DNA from: Oscillospiraceae bacterium
GTDB taxonomy: Bacteria > Bacillota > Clostridia > Oscillospirales > Acutalibacteraceae
Assembly (NCBI GenBank): GCA_029007475.1
Contig: JAQXHW010000028.1
Location: 1-6,115, forward strand
Length of the DNA: 6,115 nt
Reading direction: 5' to 3'
Positions 1-5,700 of this stretch are shown piece by piece (position 1 is the first letter of the stretch; each line of letters begins with the position of its first letter). The translations under genes and the position numbers were made by a program. The notes under the pieces are model-generated. The model was not told the DNA's origin and searched no databases. It saw only the letters and a program-made list of their open reading frames with translations.

Positions 1-178
1 GCTCTGTATCGGCGGCGGTATTTCCAACGAAGGAGAAACCCTCCTTGCTCCCTTGCGTTCAATTGTGGAGAGGGAACGCTACACCAAGCACAACCCCAAG
101 CAGACCGTAATCTGCAAGGCAACTCTCGGCAACGACGCAGGAATTATCGGTGCCGCTTTCCTCAGTAATATTTATTGA
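1..178 (+). CDS. glcK: ROK-family glucokinase, C-terminal end (5' part outside window)
   Basis: The open frame runs from base 2 to a TGA at 176-178 and encodes the last 58 residues of a protein whose start lies outside the window. It contains a GGGIS glycine loop near the beginning and the motif LGNDAGIIGAA near the end. Both are typical of the C-terminus of ROK (repressor/ORF/kinase) sugar kinases, especially Gram-positive glucokinases, where the second motif closes the sugar kinase domain. The expected reaction is ATP-dependent phosphorylation of glucose to glucose-6-phosphate in the cytoplasm, feeding glycolysis. The zinc-binding cysteine cluster of ROK proteins would lie upstream and cannot be checked. 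A strong terminator starts 33 bp after the stop, so this is the last gene of its transcript. A ROK kinase for another sugar, such as fructose or N-acetylmannosamine, cannot be excluded from this fragment. Confidence 0.85.
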   Translation, partial: LCIGGGISNEGETLLAPLRSIVERERYTKHNPKQTVICKATLGNDAGIIGAAFLSNIY

Positions 179-210
179 TTAACAGATAACGGAACATAAA
201 CCTAAACTAA

Positions 211-250
211 AGACCCCTCGCAGATTTTTTCTCTGCGAAGGGTCTTTTTT
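211..250 (+). terminator. Intrinsic terminator of the glucokinase gene, possibly bidirectional
   Basis: Bases 211-224 pair with 232-245 to form a 14-bp stem with a single C-A mismatch (217/239), closed by a 7-nt loop and followed by six T residues (245-250). This is a classic rho-independent terminator for the plus-strand glucokinase gene. Read on the minus strand, the same stem is followed by a broken U-rich stretch (TTTAGTTTAGG). It could therefore also stop the convergent ECF operon, which has no clearer terminator of its own. Confidence 0.92.
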
Positions 251-299
251 GGGGAAAGAAATCGGGGCTTTATATATAGCGCGAATTTTTTGCGTTTTT

Positions 300-352
300 G
301 CAAGGGGAAATACCCATTTCGGCTTTGTGTCAGGGTAACTTTGCCTGCTTGC
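300..352. other. Foldable intergenic element of unknown function
   Basis: The 196-bp gap between the glucokinase stop (178) and the end of the anti-sigma gene (375) holds the terminator at 211-250 and this element; the rest is AT-rich with no gene seen. GCAAG at 300-304 is complementary to CTTGC at 348-352. Inside it, TACCC (311-315) can pair with GGGTA (333-337). A competing fold has GAAAT/ATTTC (307-311 with 316-320) plus CAGG/CCTG (331-334 with 344-347). On the plus strand it is followed by a T-rich tail (353-367), and on the minus strand it forms the 3' UTR of the ECF operon. It could be a second terminator, a small RNA, or a relic. No known RNA family could be assigned by eye. Confidence 0.3.
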
Positions 353-374
353 TTTTTATATATTTTTGAGGAGG

Positions 375-1148
375 TCATTCGCTTTCGGGCTGTACGATAA
401 CCTTAGCCGTACTTCCGTCGTGCATCTTAACAGAAACCGTATTTTCAGTCACGCTCAGTAGGGTGAGCTTGAGTTCTTCCTCAATAGATGCCTCCGGGTT
501 ATACTTTACATCAATATGATAGGTTGTGGTGGTTCCGTCAACGAAAGTGCCGGTAAAAATAATCTCGTCGTCGGTTTTGCTCTGGTTGTAGTAGCCAATG
601 GTGAAGCTGTTGTCATTTCCGTCAACGGTAGGCATACGGAGAACTCCGTTGCTGTTGTCGGAGGTTTTATACTTTTCGTCGTTGATCACCCAATCGGCAG
701 GAGTTTTTTCCTCCCCGGAGGCGGAGTGAAGCTCAATTTCGGCGGTGATTCCCCGTGCTTCACACAGGTCGTCGGAGCAGCGCAGGAAGCTGCCGTCACC
801 TGTTTTGGACACAGCGGTAATGAAAATCATATCATCTCCGTCATACCGGATAAGGCCGACTCTTGTGGGCACTTTCTCCTGTCCCAAAGGCAGCTTAAAT
901 CCGGATTTTTTGGGGATGTCTGCCAGGGCGACGTTGTGACTTTGCGAGACATAAATCATGGGTTCTTGATTGTTTTGCACGAAATCGTAGATGAAAAGAC
1001 CTATTGAAACAACCAAAACCAAAGCTGCGGCTACAAGCAGAGGCTTTTTGAAGCTTCTCTTTTTCGAAGGGTTAAAGCTAAGCTCCTCTACGTCTTGTGA
1101 AAAGTAAGCTCTCAGCATTTCATCGGTGTTTATGTTTTTATCTTTCAC
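375..1148 (-). CDS. Single-pass membrane protein, putative anti-sigma factor of the adjacent ECF sigma
   Basis: The chosen start is the GTG at 1148-1146, giving 257 residues. A GGAG sits 7 nt upstream, and the gene overlaps the sigma gene's end by 11 bp, which implies translational coupling. The in-frame ATG 33 bp further upstream lies well inside the sigma gene and is less likely. The protein has a short, charged cytoplasmic N-terminus (about 1-35, ending in a K/R-rich stretch), one transmembrane helix (about 36-57) and a roughly 200-residue extracytoplasmic domain. That domain contains a C-x4-C pair (RCSDDLC), perhaps a disulfide. The topology and the position directly downstream of an ECF sigma gene argue for an anti-sigma factor that holds the sigma factor at the membrane. 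No zinc-binding HxxxCxxC (ZAS) motif is present; the cytoplasmic segment has no His or Cys. I do not recognise the outer domain. The role is inferred from context. Confidence 0.7.
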   Translation of the reverse strand: MKDKNINTDEMLRAYFSQDVEELSFNPSKKRSFKKPLLVAAALVLVVSIGLFIYDFVQNNQEPMIYVSQSHNVALADIPKKSGFKLPLGQEKVPTRVGLIRYDGDDMIFITAVSKTGDGSFLRCSDDLCEARGITAEIELHSASGEEKTPADWVINDEKYKTSDNSNGVLRMPTVDGNDNSFTIGYYNQSKTDDEIIFTGTFVDGTTTTYHIDVKYNPEASIEEELKLTLLSVTENTVSVKMHDGSTAKVIVQPESE

Positions 1149-1629
1149 GCATAAGCTCCTCTCTAATAAAATCTCGGGCACTTTGAAGTCGGGATTTCAC
1201 CGTTCCCTCGGGGACGCCTAAAATCTGAGCAACCTCTGAAATATTCAGATCCTTGAAGTAGTATAGCGCCACCGCCTGCCGTTTTGGATAGGGCAGTCGC
1301 TTGACAGCGTTATGCAGAGCTATGTATTCGTCAAGTTCTCCGAATTTATTGGGTAAATTGCGAAAGCGAGCCTCAAGCTCCTCTTCGCTTTCAAAGGATA
1401 CAACCCGCCTGCGAAAAAGGTTTTTCTCCATATCTTTGTGAGCGTTTATGCAAATAGTCCACAGCCACTTGTCAAAGGGCTTTGAGGTATCGTATTTGGA
1501 TATGCCCCGGAGGACCTTTTCCCAGGTTATCTGGTAAAGGTCCTCGGCGTCGGGACGGTTTTTGCACAAGGAGAAGCAAAGACGAGAGAGATCTTTGCCG
1601 TAGGCATCGATGTATGACGAGATATTCAT
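1138..1629 (-). CDS. ECF-family RNA polymerase sigma factor (sigma-70 family)
   Basis: This 163-residue protein has the compact two-domain form of extracytoplasmic-function sigma factors. Region 2 spans about residues 5-70, with the DAEDLYQITWEKVL segment (core-polymerase binding) and FDKWLWTICINAHKD (-10 recognition). Region 4 spans about 103-158, with a helix-turn-helix at 129-152 that includes GVPEGTVKSRL, the classical region 4.2 signature. Regions 1.1 and 3 are absent, as usual for ECFs. It directs RNA polymerase to dedicated promoters when released from its anti-sigma factor, most likely the overlapping downstream gene. It begins 27 bp after the surface-protein gene with no terminator between, so the genes are cotranscribed. 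The AAGGAGG site (1651-1645) lies 15 nt from the ATG, longer than optimal, and part of it could pair with TCCT just downstream; this may keep sigma synthesis low. The likely autoregulated promoter is at 2572-2597. Confidence 0.93.
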   Translation of the reverse strand: MNISSYIDAYGKDLSRLCFSLCKNRPDAEDLYQITWEKVLRGISKYDTSKPFDKWLWTICINAHKDMEKNLFRRRVVSFESEEELEARFRNLPNKFGELDEYIALHNAVKRLPYPKRQAVALYYFKDLNISEVAQILGVPEGTVKSRLQSARDFIREELMRER

Positions 1630-1656
1630 TTTTAGGAATCTTTGCCTCCTTGTTGA

Positions 1657-2523
1657 CTATTTAGAGGTACGTTTTCTTCTTGCAATAATTATTGTAGCGA
1701 GGGAGATAAGCATAAGTGCGCCTGCGACTATGGCGAAGGTGGTATTCTGACCTGTTGATACTGTGCCCGGAGCGGCCGGGGTAATGGGTTTGTCCTCTAT
1801 GGGTGCGTCGGACTTTGCCTTTTCCCACTGAACGCTCACACCGGACTCCTTAATGAGTTTTTCGATGCTGTCTTGAGAAAGTCCCAGTCCCTGAGCCATG
1901 TCGTCGATAATTTCCTGGTCGGTTTTGCCCGAATACTGACGTGCATTGTCGAGAGTATCGGAGAGAAACTTGTTAAAGATTTCCTCGGCAGTTACTCCGG
2001 GAGGCAGACAGGTGCCGATGAGGTTGCCGAGGGAGGTAATCTGCATCAAAGGTCCGTATTTTGCGGGGTCCTGGTTCTTCCAAAAAGCAGCCTGACAGGT
2101 TCTGTTGCTGTCTAAGGGATGTTCATAGAAGGTGCCGTTGCAGTAGAGGGTGTCTCCGTAGCAGGCATCGGTCATGAGTGCATCGTAGGTTTGCAGAGGC
2201 ACATCGTTGCTGAATACAATTCCGTAGTAGACGCCGCTTTCGAGTCCTCCTACCTTGGAAATATCGTAGGAGTATCTGCCGTCTGCTTCAAGGGTGCAGA
2301 GCTCCTTTTTTGATTGCCAGTTGGCTAAGGGCGTGGGTGAGCCGTATGCCCAAATGTGGCAGAATACTTTTTTGAAGTTCTTCCAGTTCGAGGGTACTTC
2401 AAAGTAAATTGTTGTACCCGAACCTGTGGGTGAAAGTTTAGTTTCCGCGGCGGAAGCCGAAACAAAAGCGACGCTCAAAAGGCTTATGAGCACAAGCAGC
2501 ATGCAGATAGTTTTTTTCATCAT
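1657..2523 (-). CDS. Secreted wall-anchored protein with a starch-binding (CBM26-like) domain
   Basis: This 288-residue protein has a signal peptide (two Lys, then a hydrophobic core; likely cleavage after Ala25 or Ala26, near SASAAE). Residues about 33-155 resemble CBM25/26-type starch-binding modules: a TIYFEVPSNWKNFKKVF opening, HIWAYG, aromatic ANWQSKKE, RYSYDISK, and a GIVFSND...QTYD strand typical of the 'IFNNG..QT' end of these folds. A helical segment (about 175-230) and a Pro-rich spacer follow. The C-terminus has TVSTGQ (254-259), a hydrophobic helix (262-281) and a basic tail RRKRTSK. This is the layout of a sortase sorting signal, with Val in place of the usual Pro; otherwise it is a plain membrane anchor. 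Two ATGs (2523, 2520) share one AAGGAGGA site. As first gene of the ECF operon it is either the regulated output or part of the sensing apparatus. The fold assignment is by eye; ligand specificity is unknown and no catalytic domain is visible. Confidence 0.7.
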   Translation of the reverse strand: MMKKTICMLLVLISLLSVAFVSASAAETKLSPTGSGTTIYFEVPSNWKNFKKVFCHIWAYGSPTPLANWQSKKELCTLEADGRYSYDISKVGGLESGVYYGIVFSNDVPLQTYDALMTDACYGDTLYCNGTFYEHPLDSNRTCQAAFWKNQDPAKYGPLMQITSLGNLIGTCLPPGVTAEEIFNKFLSDTLDNARQYSGKTDQEIIDDMAQGLGLSQDSIEKLIKESGVSVQWEKAKSDAPIEDKPITPAAPGTVSTGQNTTFAIVAGALMLISLATIIIARRKRTSK

Positions 2524-2588
2524 AAAAAATCCTCCTTGACGGTTAATAATAGGTTTGTCCTACATTATATATACGAATCAAGGAGGAT
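2524..2588 (-). terminator. Read-through terminator / anti-Shine-Dalgarno hairpin enclosing the ECF promoter -10
   Basis: A perfect 11-bp inverted repeat joins 2588-2578 (minus-strand ATCCTCCTTGA) to 2539-2529 (TCAAGGAGGAT), 38 nt apart, followed at once by six T residues (2529-2524) and ATG ATG. The loop can fold further through AGG/CCT and ATAAT/ATTAT pairs (2546-2568). The 3' arm contains the Shine-Dalgarno of the surface-protein gene, so the hairpin would both terminate and mask initiation on transcripts arriving from the serpin gene. Transcripts starting near 2565 lack the 5' arm. The stem is visible in the sequence; the function is inferred, and the large loop makes terminator efficiency uncertain. 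Confidence 0.6.
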
Positions 2589-2597
2589 AAGGGTTCA
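2572..2597 (-). promoter_or_regulatory. Predicted ECF-sigma promoter of the surface protein-sigma-anti-sigma operon
   Basis: On the minus strand, TGAACC (2597-2592) and CGTA (2575-2572) are separated by exactly 16 nt. This differs by one base from the TGAAAC-N16-CGTA consensus known for Bacillus SigW-type ECF sigma factors. The predicted start of transcription is near 2565, about 40 nt before the first ATG. The -35 begins 1 bp past the serpin stop codon. A TATAAT (2569-2564) is also present, but at 16-18 bp it has no recognisable TTGACA partner. Autoregulation by the ECF factor encoded in this operon is the natural reading; it is inferred, not shown. Confidence 0.62.
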
Positions 2598-2598
2598 T

Positions 2599-3891
2599 TT
2601 AATTTTTGGTATTATTTATTACGCCCATAATCAGGGGAGCGCCCGACTCATTATCAAAGAAAACAAACATAAAGGGCTTATCAAACACAAGTTTATTTTC
2701 GGTCTCGGAAAATTCAGCATCAGGCTCGCCTACGGTGTTGACTTTCTCGGTGCCCGCAGGGGTAATTGCGATTTTCGAGCCTTCTCTGAAATCCGAAAGA
2801 GAAATTCCGCTCATGGTTGAAAGGGAGGAAAAGTTTGCGCTTTCCTTACTATATGCCTTTTCTATTCCCAAGCCCTTTAATATGCCGTCTATGTCAAGGG
2901 TGCTTGTAACTTCAAACTCAGGTACCGTTGCTGTGCAAAAGCTCGTGGCGCTTCCCTCCATAAGGAGAGAATAGAGTCTTGAGTAAGAGAGGGTAGAAAT
3001 AAACTCCTCAATATTCTCGTCTCCCTTTGGCATGATTGCGGCAAATTTCACGGGAGTGTTTTTAAGGCTCTTAATAAAGCCCTCGGCAAAATCGGAGCTT
3101 ATGTATCTTTCGTTTGAAGTCATAAAGGAAGCCGTATCTTCGCCCTCAGTACCCTTAAAGATACCCTCGCTTAATCTGTCGGAGGTGTAGGGCGTTACCC
3201 ATGAATCCTTGAGATAAGCAGCGGATATAGCTAAAACGGTTGTATCGGCGAGAGGTTCTGAAACAATCTCCGAGATTCCCCCCTTGGTGGATTCGCTTGT
3301 CAGGGCGTTAATCTTACCGGCTGTGTCTGAGTCGCTGAGGACTTTTCTTACCAAATGGGAGTTATAGTAATTCTTAACGGTTTGCAGATAGGTAGCCTTA
3401 ACAGAAAAGCTGTCGTTAAACCACAGAGCCGCTTCCTCAAAGTAGCCCTCGGTATCCGTGTTGAAAGCGGTAAGGCGGCTGTTTTGATAGTAAGAGCAGA
3501 GGTTGAGGGTGTTAAGGTCAATGCTCTTTGCAATCAGTCTTTTGAGCTCTGTTGCCGTAGAGCCTCCCGACGCGTTTAAGAGGAGCGAAAGGGTGTGAGC
3601 ACAAGCCAGCGAGGAAACGCTTTGATTCTCACCCTCTTTGAGAGAGCTTAAAAGCAGGCTCAAAGAGAAGTCCGTAAGGTTTTCTGTATACTTTTGGTAG
3701 TTTTCGGGGGCGGCTGCCTCTCCTGAGGTGAAATTGTAGATTTCTACCGAGGCGCTTTTCTCATAGCCCTTCAGCAGATCCTCCTTGTCGCTGAGGATTG
3801 ACGCTGCGTTACAGCCCGCGAAGCTAAGTAAAACCGTCAATCCGCAAAGGGCGGCAGCTATACCTTTAATAGTCCTTTTAGATACTCTCAT
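2599..3891 (-). CDS. Serpin-family protein, predicted lipoprotein
   Basis: The chosen start is the ATG at 3891, with AAGGAG 7 nt upstream, giving 430 residues; an ATG 33 bp further out lacks a comparable site. A lipoprotein signal ends in FAGC (lipid-modified Cys27), so the protein should be tethered outside the membrane. The rest follows the serpin fold: helix-A/B region with a divergent SPLSI equivalent and SGGSTATELKRLI (about 75-120), INALTSESTKGGISEIV (194-210) followed by AAYLKDSW, VPEFEVTSTLDI, LKGLGIEKAYS, and the C-terminal VFDKPFMFVFF...APLIMGVI (402-425). The reactive-centre loop runs about 380-403. Counting from Gly380 as P15 places P1 at Phe394 and P1' at Ser395. The hinge reads GTEKVNT where inhibitory serpins usually have small residues at P12-P9, so inhibition is uncertain. 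Serpins of gut clostridia such as Eubacterium siraeum are known to inhibit elastase-like proteases. Target unknown here. Confidence 0.88.
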   Translation of the reverse strand: MRVSKRTIKGIAAALCGLTVLLSFAGCNAASILSDKEDLLKGYEKSASVEIYNFTSGEAAAPENYQKYTENLTDFSLSLLLSSLKEGENQSVSSLACAHTLSLLLNASGGSTATELKRLIAKSIDLNTLNLCSYYQNSRLTAFNTDTEGYFEEAALWFNDSFSVKATYLQTVKNYYNSHLVRKVLSDSDTAGKINALTSESTKGGISEIVSEPLADTTVLAISAAYLKDSWVTPYTSDRLSEGIFKGTEGEDTASFMTSNERYISSDFAEGFIKSLKNTPVKFAAIMPKGDENIEEFISTLSYSRLYSLLMEGSATSFCTATVPEFEVTSTLDIDGILKGLGIEKAYSKESANFSSLSTMSGISLSDFREGSKIAITPAGTEKVNTVGEPDAEFSETENKLVFDKPFMFVFFDNESGAPLIMGVINNTKN

Positions 3892-3977
3892 AATTTCTCT
3901 CCTTATTTCCGAAAATAACTCCAATTTGTGTTTTTTTGCAGGTTTTGCACATTGAAACTAAAAAAGAAAGAATAAAA

Positions 3978-4007
3978 ATTATAAGTTTGGGAGTTTTACC
4001 ATAAGAA
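3978..4007 (-). promoter_or_regulatory. Possible housekeeping promoter of the serpin gene
   Basis: A perfect TATAAT lies on the minus strand at 3983-3978, with a weak TTCTTA -35 (4007-4002) at 18 bp and A/T tracts upstream. Transcription would begin near 3971, giving a leader of about 80 nt before the ATG at 3891. No ECF-type TGAAAC-N16-CGTA pair was seen upstream of the serpin, so it does not appear to share the neighbouring operon's promoter type. Confidence 0.4.
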
Positions 4008-4023
4008 AATTTTGTTTTTTTAC

Positions 4024-4073
4024 TTTCTTTTTTAGAAAAAATATTGTATGATATATGCAGCGCAAAATAGCGC
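4024..4073 (+). promoter_or_regulatory. Possible promoter and start-site hairpin of the vanW-domain gene
   Basis: The 235 bp between the two divergent starts (3891 and 4127) hold no gene and are very AT-rich. On the plus strand, TATGAT (4047-4052) follows a poor -35 (TTTCTT, 4024-4029) by 17 bp and lies downstream of T/A tracts that could act as an UP element. At the expected start of transcription is a small inverted repeat, GCGC-AAAATA-GCGC (4060-4073), which could be an operator or a 5' hairpin. The leader would be about 70 nt, ending in AAGAGG (4113-4118), 8 nt before the ATG. Confidence 0.35.
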
Positions 4074-4126
4074 ATGAGAATTATTATTTTGTATTGACTA
4101 TTATATTATAACAAGAGGTTAGGATA

Positions 4127-5629
4127 ATGAAAAGACATAAGAGCGTTTTTTTTACAAAAAATTCAAAATCTATCCTTCTGAGCCTTATTGCTGCGCTTGT
4201 TCTCTGCTGTGTTCTGGTTTGCTCCTTTGCAGGCTGCAGCCCAAGCGGCGAAAACACCACCGATACCACCGTGGCTTATGAGGTTGACGAGGAGACCTAC
4301 GTTTTCGGCGCAGGCTACTCTATCGGCTCAATAAACTTAGAGGGTATGCTCTATAAGGACGCTAAAGCCAAGGCCGAGGAAGAGTGCCTTACAATGATTA
4401 AGGACTTCACTCTCACCGTCAAGGCCGACGATAAGGCTTACGAATTTGACAAAAGCTCCTTCTCTTGGGATACCAACGTTGAGGCTTCTCTCAAGAAAGC
4501 CGCTTATCACTGCGATATGGTAAAAGCAGGCAAGGAAGAAGCTAAGGATATGCACTACGACCTTACCTTTAAGGTAAGCGAAACCTCCGTAGCCGAAGCC
4601 GCAGCCGCTATTGCGAAAGAGGTTGACATAGAGCCTGTTGACGCAAATATTTCCGTTTCCGGTACAGAGATCTCTTTTACTGATGAAAAGAACGGCCTTA
4701 TGGTTGATCAGGATAAGCTCAAGGGAGATATGACCGCTGAAATCGACAAGCTCTCCAAGGGCGAGAAAAAGGAAGCTACCGTAACCGCCGAGATTAAGGA
4801 GGTTGCTCCAAAGGTTACCTCCGACGACCTTGACAACGACGTAAAGCTTCTCTCAACCGCTACATCCTACTCCACCAACACCGCAGACGGCGATCACAAC
4901 ATGGCTCTTGCCCTCTCTGCTTGTAACGGCTCGGTTATTAAGCCCGGTGAGATTTGGTCCTTTAATGCCTGCACAGGCGACAGCAACCTTACCTCCAACG
5001 GCTACCGCGGAGCAACCGTTATCGTAAACGGCGAGTTTGTTCAGGGTGTCGGCGGCGGTATCTGTCAGGCAAGTACGGTTATCTATCAGGCAGCTCTTAA
5101 GGCTAACTTAGGCGTTTACGAGAGATACTGCCATTACTACAAGTCCTCCTACGCTGATGTAGGTCTTGACGCCACAATCGACTATCCCAGCTTGGACTTG
5201 AAGCTTCAGAACAACACCGACCACCCCGTCTATCTCCAGTGCTACATGGATGGCGCGACCCTTTACGCCAGCTTCTACGGCTGGCAGGATCCCTCCTTCG
5301 ATGAGATTAAGCTAAGCTCTTGGATATATGAAGAAAACTATGCTGCTAACTACTATCGTGCAGCAGCTCAGAGAACCTTCTACAAGGACGGCAAGGAGCT
5401 TTACAGCGAGAGCCTGCCCAACTCAGAGTACGGCTATTACAGCCCAAAGCCCGCTAAGCCTACAAAACCCACCAAGCCCACAGAAGCTACAAAGCCCGCT
5501 ACCACTCCCGAAGTTCCCACTGACGCACCCATCACAACACCGCCGGAGCCTTCGGAATATCCCACAACTCCCGTAACCCCCACAACTCCCGATCCTACTT
5601 TAGTTGGTCCGGGCACCGATGCTTCGTGA
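4127..5629 (+). CDS. VanW-domain protein, membrane-anchored, with Pro/Thr-rich C-terminal tail
   Basis: This 500-residue protein starts with a basic segment and a hydrophobic stretch (15-36) ending in SFAGC (Cys37). It is therefore either a lipoprotein or an N-terminally anchored protein facing outward. Residues about 70-235 look like the YoaR-type putative peptidoglycan-binding domain found in front of VanW domains, including the GYSIGSINLEGM opening. The VanW domain covers about 245-390, with NMALALSACNGSVIKPGEIWSFN (258-280), GYRGATVIVNGE, GGGICQAS (309-316), ERYCHYY and DYPSLDLKLQNNTDHPVYL. Residues 439-500 form a low-complexity K-P-T then P/T/E tail, typical of a wall-spanning spacer. 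VanW proteins occur beside some vancomycin-resistance clusters, but the family is widespread in Firmicutes and its biochemical role is unresolved; nothing here indicates resistance. It is monocistronic by its promoter and terminator. Codon use is richer in C-ending codons than in the minus-strand genes, which may reflect higher expression. Confidence 0.9.
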   Translation: MKRHKSVFFTKNSKSILLSLIAALVLCCVLVCSFAGCSPSGENTTDTTVAYEVDEETYVFGAGYSIGSINLEGMLYKDAKAKAEEECLTMIKDFTLTVKADDKAYEFDKSSFSWDTNVEASLKKAAYHCDMVKAGKEEAKDMHYDLTFKVSETSVAEAAAAIAKEVDIEPVDANISVSGTEISFTDEKNGLMVDQDKLKGDMTAEIDKLSKGEKKEATVTAEIKEVAPKVTSDDLDNDVKLLSTATSYSTNTADGDHNMALALSACNGSVIKPGEIWSFNACTGDSNLTSNGYRGATVIVNGEFVQGVGGGICQASTVIYQAALKANLGVYERYCHYYKSSYADVGLDATIDYPSLDLKLQNNTDHPVYLQCYMDGATLYASFYGWQDPSFDEIKLSSWIYEENYAANYYRAAAQRTFYKDGKELYSESLPNSEYGYYSPKPAKPTKPTKPTEATKPATTPEVPTDAPITTPPEPSEYPTTPVTPTTPDPTLVGPGTDAS

Positions 5630-5655
5630 ATAACTGATTAATTAATGAATTTTAG

Positions 5656-5700
5656 AACTCCTTTTGCAAATGCTACTAAAAATGCAAAGGGAGTTTTTTT
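5656..5700 (+). terminator. Terminator of the vanW-domain gene, overlapping the spoVAD ribosome binding site
   Basis: AACTCCTTTTGCA (5656-5668) pairs with TGCAAAGGGAGTT (5683-5695) as a 13-bp stem with one G-U pair, a 14-nt loop and seven T residues (5694-5700). The 3' arm carries AAAGGGAG, the only Shine-Dalgarno for the ATG at 5701, and the T-run is the spacer. The same structure therefore ends vanW transcription and masks spoVAD initiation on any read-through transcript. Confidence 0.88.

Noticed and set aside
300..352. Possible c-di-GMP-I (GEMM) riboswitch on the minus strand, from AGGCAAAG and ACACAAAGCC-like stretches
   Set aside because: The second conserved hairpin and its receptor helix are missing, the segment is too short, and it lies 3' of an operon with no minus-strand gene downstream to control.
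516..1007. 163-codon plus-strand open frame opposite the anti-sigma gene
   Set aside because: It is antisense to a well-supported gene, has no ribosome binding site or recognisable domain, and its composition looks like a reverse-frame shadow.
1149..1181. Upstream ATG start for the anti-sigma gene (adds 11 residues)
   Set aside because: It lies deep in the sigma coding end with no ribosome binding site at proper distance, while the GTG at 1148 has GGAG 7 nt upstream and the short overlap typical of coupled sigma/anti-sigma pairs.
2564..2569. TATAAT as the -10 of a housekeeping promoter for the ECF operon
   Set aside because: No TTGACA-like hexamer sits 16-18 bp upstream and there is no TG extension; the ECF-type pair next to it fits better, although a weak second promoter cannot be excluded.
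3892..3924. Upstream ATG start for the serpin (adds 11 residues)
   Set aside because: The extra residues precede an otherwise standard lipoprotein signal, and the AAGGAG site is correctly spaced only for the ATG at 3891.
4094..4110. TTGACT followed by TATATTATA upstream of the vanW-domain gene, resembling promoter boxes
   Set aside because: The two boxes are only a few bases apart, not the required 16-18 bp, and a start there would fall on the ribosome binding site.
4127..5629. Vancomycin-resistance determinant, because of the VanW domain
   Set aside because: No vanA/B-type ligase, vanH, vanX or vanRS is present, and VanW-domain proteins are common in Firmicutes without resistance.
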